Shown here: positions 10,541-22,227 of the stretch, piece by piece | Position numbering within the stretch: position 1 is the stretch's first letter | Layout: each line of letters begins with the position of its first letter | Assembly (NCBI GenBank): GCA_948144175.1 | Contig: CANXME010002051.1 | Span: forward strand, 186,001-250,000 | DNA: 64,000 bases | Reading direction: 5' to 3' | DNA from: Closterium sp. NIES-65 | Lineage: Eukaryota; Streptophyta; Zygnematophyceae; Desmidiales; Closteriaceae | Made by a program: the position numbers and the translations under genes | The notes under the pieces: model-generated | Told to the model about the DNA's origin: nothing | Seen by the model: only the letters and a program-made list of their open reading frames with translations | The model's database searches: none

Positions 10541-10641
10541 CATGCACGACATGTAGGTGTGGGTGAAGGATGGAAGGTGTATGGAGTTTAAGAGAAGTGG
10601 TTGGATAAAATCTGAACATGCACCCATGCACCCATGCCAGC

Positions 10642-11030
10642 TGTTACGATATAAAACTAGACATTCCTGTATGCTACAGGAGCCGACTCTATCGAGTACG
10701 AAGTCGAGGAGTCAAAAGAGTTGAAGCAACACCAGCAACCGTCAGAACAAGACCGATGCAGGCATAAACGTGCGGGAACATGTTTGAAACAGGTTCCCGC
10801 GCCGCACAGTTTGAACTTTGCTAGAATAAGGGAATGTACCCCATAGAGTACATGGTTAGTCTAGGTCTTTTCGTATTCCTCCGTATTCCTGTATAAACTC
10901 CATGTATGCATGCTCTTATTATCTTAGTCATTTTACATTGACTCTGATCTGAGGTCCACAATTCCGCTCAGTATTACCTGCGAACAACTCTGAGCCGATC
11001 CCTGGCTAAGTCCTGCTTAGGATTGTAACA
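10642..11030 (+). repeat. 5' LTR of ElD
   Basis: Begins TGTTACGATATAAAAC and ends GGATTGTAACA. It contains a TATA-like GTATAAAC at 10891-10898 preceded by pyrimidine-rich TCTTTTCGTATTCC, which also occurs in the 3' copy. Confidence 0.9.
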
Positions 11031-11042
11031 TGGTTTGAGAGC
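11031..11042 (+). promoter_or_regulatory. Primer-binding site of ElD
   Basis: TGGTTTGAGAGC directly follows the LTR and matches the initiator-Met site TGGTATCAGAGC at ten of twelve positions. Confidence 0.7.
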
Positions 11043-11159
11043 AACTCATGGATTCTTCGCAGCTCTACACCTGTAAGATTCGCCAAACCAAGATCTAGCG
11101 AGCAGCACATGCTCCAAGTCCAAGATGGCCGGAGGATCTGGGAGAAAATAAATATAACG

Positions 11160-12660
11160 GCTGAAGGTCAACCCAACCCGAATGCAACAAATGAGGCGAC
11201 AACTACGATCAGTACTGCTGCACTCGAGCAGCTGTTTCAACGACTATCAACTATGGAGAAAGACCCCCAAGCATTGTAGAAAGGCGATGCAGGAGCCTCC
11301 TCGCAACCAGCACAACATGCTCAACTGGTCGAAAACGGCTGCGATACCGCCCCGCACACCTTCTCTCTCGACCCAAAAAAAACAACACCAACAGCCCCCC
11401 GTCCAAGCAATGAAGTCATCAACTCTGCAGAAGCACACTTTCTCTGTGCTTCCAAGATCAAGACAACTACCGCATTCAACGACAAATATTTTCATATAAG
11501 GAAATCTGAGCTAGAGATCCTCCTACAGACAGTGCAGATCCATCAACGGTGTTTACGTGCTCGGCTTTGACCTACCTGACTGCAGAGCCACCTTGGACGA
11601 GCTCGTTTACCTCATTCCTCTGGACTTCACCTTCAAGCCCAAAGATTCGTGGAACCATCCTAATGGCAGACCATGGATCAGGCACAGTCCTCACCTATGC
11701 GAGATCAATTTGCACCAACCTAGGCCTGGTGGTCGTTGCACCAGCTGCTTTATGCCCACATTAAGCCGCACCGAAGAGGTCGAGTGAGATCTGGCATCAA
11801 TCCAGGAGGCGGAAAGTGCTGCAACACCAACGGAAGGCATGACGGGGATGGAGCTCACAACTTCCCATAGTTTCTTCGCCACACAAAAAGAGGAAGTGCT
11901 CGAGCCCGGCTACGCCATTGCTCGCCTTCAATGGATCTTGGAAGGAGGATCAAAGGGGACTTATGATGAAGAGAATTAGCCACTCCTCTACACCCGCGCA
12001 GTCCATCGCCAAGTTTACAAGGAATGGAAGGACCCTGGCGCACCAGAAGAACGCATCGTCAAGGAAGAAGAGAAGGCAAAGCAAGAGAAGAGAGAGCCCC
12101 TACATCAGGAGAGGATTGCAGCAGGACGGGACGGAGAATCTGCAGGCTGGGGAGAAGATTACACTCGAGCAACATGGGGATCAGCAACAGGGGCCTCTGG
12201 CACCATGAGCAGCTGGGGCACTGGAGGAGGCACTGGCGGAGGAGGCACAAGCGGAGGAGGATGGGACAACGTCGGAGCATGGGGTGTGACTGAAGGAGAG
12301 CTCACTCGAGAAGAACTAGAGGAGGCAGAGAGAGAAGCGACCGCCGAGCAGACACCACCAAAGGTTGTAGTTCCCCTTGGGCGACCTCCGCGCAACTTGC
12401 CATCACCACCCCGTTCATCCCAGATCTGAGAGTCCACCTGGTCAAAAATTGAACACTGGAGCATCCCCGAGACTCCCCCGCGTCACGCTTATAGACCACT
12501 CTCGCGCCCAGACCCCTTCACCCGCTTAATCGGAGGCACAACTACTCCGCTCAACACCATCCTCGACTGCAACTTCCTCGCGCTTTATCTGACAACCGCA
12601 CCTGTAGAATGAGAAACAGCAACAGAATCAGAAGCTGAGGAGGAAAACGAAGCGGAACCA
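11160..12660 (+). pseudogene. ElD gag and protease region, decayed
   Basis: Short open segments in shifting frames, such as 11182-11499, 11557-11787, 11918-12208 and 12205-12429, fill the place where gag should be. The segment at 12205-12400 encodes a Gly-rich run (GTGGGTGGGGTSGGG). No capsid or zinc-knuckle motif could be recognised, so the assignment rests on position between primer site and integrase. Confidence 0.5.
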
Positions 12661-12678
12661 GGAGAAGAAGAAGGACCC

Positions 12679-15307
12679 ATGCTCTGCATCCCTCACAGTA
12701 CAGAAGCAGAGGCTACCGCATGTCACGCACGATACCTGCGCACCCCTAGATTCCACGTAGAAGACGATCTCTGGCACCAACGACTCGGCCACCCCCCACG
12801 CCAGACATTCAACAACTGCCTCACAGCTAAGGTTTCACAGCTAGGAGCACTACTACGCCCTGATGGCATGGAACCACGAACCACCACACAGCCACAAACA
12901 TGCACGGTCTACACCACAACTGCCCTCACGCACCAGGCCTATCCCTCAAAGGAGCTGAGCACCAACCGCTACAAGAAGTTGCAGAAGGTCTACAGAGACT
13001 TCATCATGATCAACCATGTGGGAGTAAGTGATGGAAATAACACTCTCACCTTCATCGACGAGTACTCACGTTACGTCTGGGTTGCCAACATTGACCTTCG
13101 CTCCAAAGCTCCAGAAGTCTTTCGCATCTAGTTGGCTCAGGCGCAACGGGAATCGGGCAGACAGATGGCGCCTAGGAATTTCGTGGCAACGAACTGCAAA
13201 CATTCCCCTACGCTCACCAGCAGCAAGGCATCGCCGAGCGGGTCAACCACACCCTCATGACAAAGGTCCGCGCAATCAGTCGATCCTCCCCAAGAAGTAT
13301 TGGCCATATGCCATGAACCACGCCGAACGGCTCCACAACCTTCTATCTACCACGGCGAACAGGGGGGACCTTTCACCGCACATGAAGTGGACCGGGACTA
13401 GGGGGGACACCACCATGCTGAGGATCTGGGGGTGCATGGTGCAGTACAGGCCAACATCTGCTACCGTCGGCAAGTTCTCTGACCGCACGGGCCGGGAAGT
13501 CCACTTGGGACTCAACTATGAGTACAAGGGCTGGCCGATCCTGGACCTCGATACCAACAAGATTGTACATGTGCAAGATATCCTCTTCTATTGACGACTC
13601 ACCTTGGACCAGTGGATCGAGGACCAGCGTAGAAACGTCGCTCAAGCTTACGCCAACAATGGCCAAAGTTTTGCCTCGTTAGAAGATGAGGCAGCTGTAG
13701 CAGCCCTCGACCGCGACCCCGCCAATGAACATCCCGGCGTACCTCCTCGTCCGCGTGATGGCGACGACGATGATGACGACGCCGATGCTCCCGCGCCAGG
13801 ACCATCATGTCATCATGACATCTCGAGCAACCTGACGCCTGTACATGAAAGCGACGACGACGACATGGTTGAAGTAACCACTCAGGAAGCCGAAGGCGCA
13901 GGTAATATCACAAGCCTTCAACTCATCCGCCTACACACCGCCATCACTACTGCTCCGTGCATCGCCGAGCCTAAGAACCCGCGCCAGACCCTCACGGGCC
14001 CATACGCCAAAGAGTGGCGTGCAACTATGGATGCGGAGCAAAAAGCACTTGAGTCGCGCGACACATGGGTCCAGGTCGATCATGCAGAAGTGAAGGGGAG
14101 GAGGGTGCTAAGCGGAAAGTGGGTCTTTCATCTTAAGACCGCCGCTGACGAAACTATCAAGTGCTTTAAGGCACGCTGGGTACGACCAATGTTACGTCAT
14201 CGACTTCGACCAAACCTTCGCCCCCATACCTCTGTGCAAATTCTTCTCACAATCGCTACAGCTAAGCACCTACCACTTCGGCAGTTTGACATCAAGAGTG
14301 CGCTTTTATACACGCTAGTCGATGCGACCATTTTCGTGGAACAGGCACACACCTACGAGGAAGGAGACCCAAGGGTCTGTCAGCTGAAAAGGTCCCTTTA
14401 CGGGATCAAGCAAGTGCCGCGACTCTGGCAGCAACACCTGCACAAGATACTTATTGAGATCGGCTTCAGGCAGCTGCCGCACGACCCGGGAATGTATTTC
14501 CTCCACTTCAACAACGACTACATCCTCCTGACAGCTTACATCAATGACTTGCTGTACACCGATACTTGCAACAAGCTCCTGAATCAGTTCGAGGAAGACC
14601 TGGCGCAGCGCGTTGACATCACCATCAACCACAAGTTACCAGCAGCAACTGGGGTGCCTGCTGTTCACCGCTGACACCTATCAACTCGACTTATCGTACA
14701 TCGCAAGCCAATAGGTGAGAATCAGCTGGACCTGGAGTGCGCCCTATAGTACTTTGTCTCCACGCCTGACATCAGGCTCTACTACTCAACGTTGACAAAA
14801 CATTCCTTCAACCTCACCGGCTACGTGGATGCAGATCACGCCACTGACCTTGCTGATTGACGGTCACAAACCGGCTTCGTTTTTCGCCTAGAGCCAATAG
14901 GCCGAATCTCATGGAATTCGCAGAAGCAGGAACTGGCTGCCCTACCGTCAGCTGAAGCAGAGTATATCGTCACGAGAGGTGCAGTTCGCAAAGGAGTTTA
15001 TCTGCAAGAGCTGCTGCACGAGGCAAAAATCCCAACTTTGCCCACCGTTTGTCTTCACTTCGATAACCAAAGCGCCATTAAGATTGCGCACAAGTCAGGG
15101 GTCGTCATCCAAACGAACCACATCGTGCATCGATATTTCTTTGTCAAGGACGAAATTGACCATGGCAAGGTTGACCTCACGTACTGCCTCACTACCAAGA
15201 TGGCACCCGACTTCCTCACCAAACGACTGCCACGTCAGCAGGACCAGCACTGCTCCAACCTCACCAGAGTAGTCAAGCGAGTTAGCCCTCAGCACGTCCA
15301 GGAATGA
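12679..15307 (+). pseudogene. ElD pol: integrase, reverse transcriptase and RNase H, decayed
   Basis: GAG-pre-integrase motif LWHQRLGHPPRQTF at about 12770; integrase core with TFIDEYSRYVW, then after a shift YAMNHAERLHNLLS and MLRIWGCMVQYRP (13300-13590). The frame 13604-14674 holds an acidic linker and reverse transcriptase: WRATMDAEQKALESRDTW, GKWVFHLKT, FDIKSALLYT, KRSLYGIKQVPRLWQ. The YVDD box reads YINDLL (14540-14557), losing a catalytic Asp. The RNase H part (14740-15307) is split; LHFDNQSAIKIAHK and DFLTKRLP mark its end. The final TGA (15305-15307) lies at the polypurine tract. Confidence 0.8.
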
Positions 15308-15314
15308 AGGGGGA
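15305..15314 (+). promoter_or_regulatory. Polypurine tract of ElD
   Basis: TGAAGGGGGA immediately before the 3' LTR TGTTAC, where plus-strand DNA synthesis would start. Confidence 0.7.
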
Positions 15315-15719
15315 TGTTACAATATGAAACTTAAATGAGAAGACATTCTTGTACGCTGCAGGAGCCGACTCTACCGAGTACAAAGTCGAGGAGTCAGAAG
15401 AGTCGAAGCAACGCCAACAACCATCAGAACAAGACCGATGCGTGCAGAAACGTTCTAAGTGCTGCAACAGGTTTGAAACGGGTTCCCGCGCGCACATTTT
15501 GAACTTCGCTACAATAAGGAAATGTACCCCTTAGGGTACATGGCTAGTCTAGATCTTTTCGTATTTCCCTGTATTCCTATATCAACTCCAAGTACGCATG
15601 CTCTTATTATCTCTGTCATTTTACATTCACTCTTATATGAGGTCCACAATTCCGTTGCAACACTACCTGCGAACAACCCTGAGCTGATCCTTGGCTAAGT
15701 CCTATTAAGAATTTTAACA
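15315..15719 (+). repeat. 3' LTR of ElD
   Basis: Begins TGTTACAATATG and ends AATTTTAACA. It aligns along its length with the 5' LTR but with many substitutions and small indels, so insertion is not recent. Confidence 0.9.
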
Positions 15720-15759
15720 CCACCCATGCAACCAAGCAACCTGCACCCATGCAATCACC

Positions 15760-16901
15760 TGTCAACGGGAGTTGGGTATTGGCCCCATCCTCGCTAGGGC
15801 GGAGCCGACTTCGTGGTCAGGTGTGAGGGAAGCAGCCGACCTGCAGCAGTGGGCGAGCTGGTTGACGAGGAGGTCGACCTGCACGGGGACCACTGCACGG
15901 GCGCCGACTTCAAGGTGGCGCCAACTTCAGGGAGGTCGACTTGGGAGTCGACTTGCGGAGGACGTCAACTTGGTGACGTCAACTTGGGGAAGCCGACTTC
16001 GGTGGTCGGCTGACGGTCTGCTGGTCGACCTGCGGGTGGTCGACTAGACCTGGTGGTCGACGAAGGAGGGGCCGACGCCGACCTCGACTCAGGACGGCGA
16101 GCAGTTGGGCGTCGAGTAGCGGGCCGTCAACTTCGTGACGCCAACTTCGGGTGGCCGACGTGGGTGGTCGGCCTACGACTGTGCTGGTCGACAAGGAGCA
16201 GGTCGACCAGGAGTACTGGTCGATGTGGAGCTGGTCGACCAGAAGGAACGTCGACCTGGAGGAGGTCGACCGATGGAGGTGGTCGTTGACTTGGGAGGTC
16301 GACGGGCACATACGGGAGCTGCTGGTCAACGTGGTTGCCAAGTCGACCACGTTACCTGGGTGACAAAGTGCTGCGGAGGAGTGCGACGGTCGCCCAGGCG
16401 AAGTTGGCGAGCCCGACCTCGGTGGTGGTATCCCGAGGTCGTCGTGGCGGATAAGAGGCTGTCGTCAGCTCGAGGTTGACGTGGTGTGTGCGCTGTGCAG
16501 GTGACGAGACTCTGCACACCAATCATCTGTGCGCACCTACGAAGCGGGTGCACTGCTGTCCTGCGTGAGCAACGCTGGCACGTCATCAACCTGCGACGTT
16601 GGCATGCCGTCGACCTTGCCTTGCTGGAGCGCGGTCGACCAAGTCGTGCTGGAACGCGGTTGACCAAGCTGTGCTGGTAGTTGGCTGACCTGAATGCTTG
16701 CTCTGATGTAGTCTTGCTATGCCAACTTCATTGTACCATTGTTCTGAACTTTTTCCTAGTGGAACTCTTGCCAACTTTCCCCGTGAACTAGCAAGTAGTG
16801 TGCGCACAAGGAAACCGACTAAGGACTAACGAACACAGAGATCACACGAGCACACGTGCCTAGCCTGTAGCCTAGCTCCCGTTGCAGCAGTTATCTCCGC
16901 A
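15760..16901 (+). repeat. 5' LTR of El2 (1,142 bp)
   Basis: Begins TGTCAACGGGAG and ends ATCTCCGCA. It contains about 15 GTCGAC palindromes, most inside GGTCGACC or TGGTCGACCA contexts, concentrated at 15880-16340. The short inverted ends are TGTCAACGGGAGTT near the start and AGCTCCCGTT near the end. Confidence 0.93.
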
Positions 16902-16919
16902 TGGTGCGGTGAGCGTGGA
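16902..16919 (+). promoter_or_regulatory. Primer-binding site of El2 (tRNA-Phe)
   Basis: TGGTGCGGTGAGCGTGGA directly after the LTR is the exact complement of the last 18 bases (including CCA) of plant cytosolic tRNA-Phe as I know it. Past these 18 bases a degenerate match to the tRNA continues to TTTCAG (about 16938-16943). Confidence 0.88.
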
Positions 16920-17007
16920 CGGCACACGACTTACCTTTCAGTCAGGTCGACGTAGACACCACTTACCTATTTCGTAGTTGCAGGCCGGCAACTGTGCGGT
17001 AGTCACT

Positions 17008-20000
17008 ATGGTAGGAGCCGTAAGTGACGCGGGGGTGGTGGACACCCTGGAGGCACGGTTGGAGAACGCGAGGAGGAAGCATGAGGCCAACGGGTATGGC
17101 AACTTGCCCTGGGCGGTCGTGGAGGCTGGACTTCGCTCCACATGGGCGACGGAGCACCCGTCTCGACCTGCCTCTCCTCGTCCGGTGAACAACAAAGGCG
17201 GCGTCGACATGGGCGTCAACGCCGGTGGTGGTCAAGTCGGCAGCAGTGCTGGAGGCACGTCGAGGCAGAGAGGTGTGATTCACGCCGGTGAAGTCGGCAG
17301 CGTTCAGGCGCGAGGGGTGCAGTCGTCGGCGGCTGCAGGCTCCTTGCAGGGTGACGTCGGAGGACGACGAAGCGGATTGTCGCCGATGTCGGCGACCCAG
17401 GTGACAGCGGGCGCGATTGCACCGAGCTACGGCTACTTCAAGATCACTCCGGACAGGATCTCAGTCACCCCCCCTCTGGTCGGTCGACCCGACATTCTCA
17501 CCTGGAAGGAAGCTATCGAGCCCCAGCTGGAGATGGCCGGGCTGATGGGCTTCGCCCGAGGGACCGTGGCGACGCCGGGGGAGCACCACCCCGACTTGCG
17601 GGCGGAGTTTCGCGCCGTGCAGCTATTGACCTTCACGGTCATCTCGCGGTGCTGCTCGCCGGGCGTGCAGATCGCCTTGAAGTGGTGCTGGGCGTGGCAC
17701 TTCATTGAGTTGACGTACCAGGTCACCGACGACCTGTTCATCGCCCAGCTGGAGGGACAGCTGACACACCTGCGCATGGGCAACGAGGAGAGTGCGACCG
17801 ACTACTGCAACCGAGCCAGGCGAATTCTCGCCACCATCAGAATGGCCGGCGCGCAGTACTCCACGGCGTCGTACATCACCCATGTCATGCAGGGACTTTC
17901 TAGCAGCTATAACCTCCTGAAGCGGCTATCCATGGCGCTAAGCACGAGGGCGACGCTCAACGAGGACAACCTGACCTCGTACATCCTGCAGGACGAGGCG
18001 ATGCAGGAGGCTGAGCGGTCACAGGAACTCTTGGCGCAGGCCAACTTCGTCGCCCCGGCGAACCAAGGAGGCCGACCAGGACAGCGCGGACAGTCTGGTG
18101 GCGGTGGGATCGGTGGTTGGAACTCGACCAAGGAGGTCGAGAAGAAGTCGACCAAGGACGGCGGTCGAGGAGGAGGAGGTCGACGTCGGGAGTGCTGGAT
18201 CTGCCACAGCCCCGACCATCTCTCCTTCGAGTGTCCCGACCGCAGTGACTCCGACGACGACGATGTTAAGGGAGGCCGTGGGAGGTCTAGCGGCCGTCGT
18301 CCTCGTCGTGGAGGAAACCAGCCGCGTAAGGAGAAACAGTCGACCAAGGCATCTACTTCGGCGAAGGACGCCGACTCCGTTGCAGGCGGCAAGGGGCGAG
18401 ACGACAAGATGGCGTCGTGCTCGCTGGTCGGCGTCGTGGAGCCGACCATCTCTCTGGCGCCGGAGGCCGGAGAGGACTTCCAGGCGGTGGCAGCAGCTGT
18501 GCAGGCAAACCCGGAGGTGGTCCTGCTCGATAGCGGTTGCTCCCACCACCTGATGGGAACGAAGGAAGCCTTCGTGGACCTGCAGCTGAGTGGCTCCATC
18601 AAGCACGTGCGCGGCTTCCATGGGGCGCTGCAAGACGTCCAGGGCCGTGGCACCGTCGCCCAACAAGGAGAGGCCGGGAAGGAGGTGCTCATCATCGACG
18701 TGCTGTACGTCCCGGGTGTGCGGGCCAACCTGCTGTCGGCCGGCCAGTTGAAGGAGCACGACGTGAAACTGCAGGAGGACGGAGAAGGGATGATGCTCGT
18801 CTCTGCAGCCGGAGTGGTGCTCGGTCGTACGACGTACTCCGGGCGTGTCCTCTGCACCGACCTGCGTCCCTGCTCGACGACATCGACGTCGCCCACGACG
18901 GAGGTTGTGGCTCTGCGGGCGATCATCTCGAAGACGAAGTCGACGCCGGACTGGATGCATGCGCGGCTTGCACATGTCGGCATAGACACCATACGGAGCT
19001 CGGCGAAGAACGAGGTCGCCATTGGGCTGGACCTCAAGTCAGCGACAGACGCCGACTCCCCGTCTGTCTCGTGCGTCTGTGGGAAACTGGCGCGACACAC
19101 CTTCCCCGACCAAGGCTCCAACGCTGACGGCGTGCTGGCCATCGTGCACATCGACCTGTGCGGGCCGTTCCGCATGGCTGCCAAGGACGGCAGCCTGTAC
19201 TTCTTGCTGCTGAAGGACCGCAAGACTCGCTACGTATGGGTGAAGCCGGTCGCCAAGAAGTCATATGCGTTGCAAGCGTTCGTGCAGTGGCTGGCGGTGG
19301 CTGAGCGGCAGATGAAGAAGTCGGTGTTGATGCTGCGCTCTGACCGGGGAGGGGAGTTCCTCGGGAAGCAGTTCACGAACTTCGTGAACGGCAAGGGGAT
19401 CGTCCACGACCTGACCTGCCCATACACCCCGCAGCAGAATGGCATGGCGGAACGGGAGATGAGGACGGTGGTGGAGTCGGTGCGGACAATGCTGCTGCAC
19501 ATGGGCGTGCAGCACCACTGGAGGCCGTCTGGGTCCGCAACTGCCTTGAGAGGTCGGTGCTGCCGACGGGGACGACGCCGTACCAGCTACTGACTGGGAA
19601 GAAGCCCGACTTGTCGCTGACGCGGTGGCACAGTTCTTAGTCCCCGAGCAGCACCGTGGTGGGAAGCTGCAGCCGAAGGCCAGGTGGGGCCTGCACCTCG
19701 GCGTGTCGGCGGCGAGCAAGGGCTGGGAGCTCCTCGACGTCGACACCGACCGGGTGGTCACCACGTCGGACGTGGTGTTCTACGAGGAGATGTCGCTGGC
19801 CGAGTGGAAGACGGAGCATGGGCCGGTGTCCTGCCGCTCGTCGTTCACCCCGCCCTCTGACACCTCGCCGGCAACGCTGCCGCTGCTTGCCGAGATCGCC
19901 GAGCTTGTTACTGAGGACGTCGCGGACGTTTGCCCCCCTACCCCTCCTCCTCCGATCCCTGCTCCTCCCCTCGTGGCCGACCTGCGTGGGCTGACCTCGG

Positions 20001-22099
20001 TGTCGGCCTCCGGCGATGAGGGGAGTAGTGGGCCGCCGCCTTCGGCGCCGACCAAGTGCATCGCCGGTGGCCGACGTGACGAGCGGCAAATCGACGTGGG
20101 ATTGCAGTCGACGTCGACAGGGGAGGAGCAGGTCGAGGAGCAGCAGCCGACAAAGGAGCAGGCAGCAGTGACGCCGACCAAGGAGCAGTCGGCGACCGGG
20201 CAGTCGGCAGGGGAGCCGACCACAGGGGAGCAGTCGGCTAAGACGCCGGCTGAGGAGCAGCAGGACGCCGAGGGCAGCGACGACAGCGACGATGTAGGGG
20301 ACGCCGAGGAGGTCCAGCCGGGACCACGGCGTTCACGCCGACTTCGGAGGCCGCCTGACTTCTTTGTCCCCGCTGCCTTCACCACGGTGTACGACGTGGG
20401 CGATGATGACGACGACCTCCTGTACGACGACGCCGAGGAGGATGAGGAGTTTCCGGAGCTCGACCCCGACATGCTAGCCGACCCCGAGCACCGTTGGGAC
20501 ATCTCGACGATGACGGTGAAGGAGGCGTTGGCAAGCTGGAAGGGCCTGGCGATGAAGGCCGCCATGGAGGAGGAGATTCGCAGCCTCATCAACATGGGCA
20601 CTTGGGAGCAGGTCGAACGCCCGCTGGGGGTGAACGTCATGAAGAACCGGTGGGTGTTGACGACGAAGTACCACGTCGACGACACCGTCGAGCGTGAGAA
20701 GGCGAGGCTGGTCGTGAAGGGCTTCACACAGGTGTACGGCGCCGACTACGACGAGACGTTCGCGCCGGTGGGCAGCTACGTCACACTGAGGATCTTCCTC
20801 AGCATCGTCGCCGTCCTCGACCTGAACCTGATGCAGCTCGACATGAAGAACTCCTTCCTGCAGAGCAAGCTCGATCGGGTGCTGTACATGTCCCAGACGG
20901 ACTACTTCAACGACGGAACCGATCGGGTGTGCAAGCTGCTAAAGAGCCTGTACGGGCTGAAGCAATCGCCGCTGTTGTGGTACTTGGCGCTCAACGATGT
21001 GTTGGTCGGCACCGGGTGGAAGAAGAGCCAGGTCGACGAGGCTCTTTAATTCAAGGTCGAGGACGGAGTGGCCTGCTGGGTGCTGGTCTACGTCGACGAC
21101 CTGCTTGCCGCCAGCTGCAGCACCGCGATGCTGAAGGAGCTGAAGGAGCTCCTGGAAGCCGCCTTCGAGTTGCGTGAGATCTCGCAAGTGCAGAAGTACC
21201 TCGGGCTGGAAATCGTGCGCGACAGGTCGGCAAGGAAGCTGTGGCTGCGCCAGCAGGGCTACGCCGACAAGCTGCATAGGCGCTTCATTGACGAGGAGCA
21301 GACCGGGCGCACCCCGAAGACGCCGGTCTCGGTCGACGCCTACGCCGAGCTCACCTTTGATGACGAGGAGGCGCAGGAGTGACAGGAGGAAGAGTACCGG
21401 CAGAAGGTCGGCTCGCTGCAGTTCGCGGCGACGACGACGAGGCCGGACATCGCCTTCGCCTGCAGCAAGCTGGGGAGCGGCCTCACGGTGAGGAGCGACC
21501 AGCACTGGCGCGAGGTCGACCGCTGCCTCGCCTACCTCGCCAAAACACGTGACACCGCCCCGGAGTTCGGCGGTGGACCTGAGTCGCTGGAGCTAGTCGG
21601 CTACGTGGACGCCGACGACGCCGGTGACAAGCAGAACCGGACGAGCACGGGTGGCTACGTGTTCGTCTACGGCGGGGCCGCAGTCTCCTGGTCGAGCCAG
21701 CACATCAAGTGCGCGACATTGTCGTCGACCGAGTCGAAGTACGTGGCGGCCACTGAAGCTGGCAAGGAGGGACGTCGCCTTTGCTTCCTTCTTGGAGAGT
21801 TCCGGCAGTTGGACGCCGGGAAGCCGACTGTCCTGCGCGTGGACAACAAGTCGGCCATCACGGTCGCTGAGGGCATGGGGTTGAGAGGCAACCTCAAGCA
21901 CATTGAGCGGCGACAGGCCTGGCTGTAGCATATGGTGAAGCGCGGGAAGTTCTCGCTGCAGTATATCCCGTCCGCTGAGCAGCCGGCCGACTTCCTGACG
22001 AAGGCGCTGCACTATCCGGCCTTCAACCGGTGCTCAGTCGCAATCAGCCAGGTGCGCTTGGCCGACGTGGGCGACGGCGACAACGACGTGCAGCAGTAG
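17008..22099 (+). pseudogene. El2 Gag-Pol polyprotein, broken by deletions and three nonsense codons
   Basis: Start chosen at ATG 17008-17010, which aligns with the start of El6. Gag: VTPPLVGRPDILTWKEAIEPQLEMAGL, the zinc knuckle CWICHSPDHLSFECP (18193-18237). Protease: LLDSGCSHHLMG (about 18523). GAG-pre-integrase: MHARLAHVGIDTI. Integrase: IVHIDLCGPF, LRSDRGGEFLG, QQNGMAEREM. About 20 bases are lost near 19520 and more near 19620, breaking the frame. It resumes from 19625 with a Glu/Gln/Thr-rich linker and reverse transcriptase (RWVLTTKYHVDD, DMKNSFLQSK, YVDDLLAASC). Stops in this frame: TAA 21047-21049 (Tyr in El5), TGA 21380-21382 (Arg), TAG 21926-21928 (Gln). RNase H follows (DADDAGDKQNRTSTGGYV, SSTESKYVA, VDNKSAITVAEG), ending at TAG 22097-22099. 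Confidence 0.92.
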
Positions 22100-22218
22100 G
22101 TGCCATGCCCTCTTACATGGCTGGTGTGGTGACCGACGTGCTGTGTGTTGGGTGCACGTCGACGAGCGTTTCTCCGAGGAGTACTGCCGTGTGGGCTGGG
22201 GGCCCAAGCGTGAACGCG

Positions 22219-22227
22219 GCAGGGGAG
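22219..22227 (+). promoter_or_regulatory. Polypurine tract of El2
   Basis: GCAGGGGAG immediately upstream of the 3' LTR; El5 and El6 have the same tract on the minus strand. Confidence 0.75.

Larger units (their letters stand above)
10642..15719 (+). mobile_element. ElD, full-length Ty1/copia retrotransposon, decayed
   Basis: Two LTRs (389 and 405 bp) of the same family, with TG...CA ends, enclose a 4.3-kb interior with primer site, gag-pol remnants and a purine tract. The flanking 5-mers are CCAGC (10637-10641) and CCACC (15720-15724), a target duplication with one mismatch. Numerous frameshifts and stops mark it as old. Confidence 0.9.

Noticed and set aside
18019-18975. Long minus-strand frames inside El2 gag-pol (also 17907-19223)
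   Set aside because: Shadow frames of a GC-rich coding sequence; the plus-strand frame carries the zinc knuckle, protease and integrase motifs.
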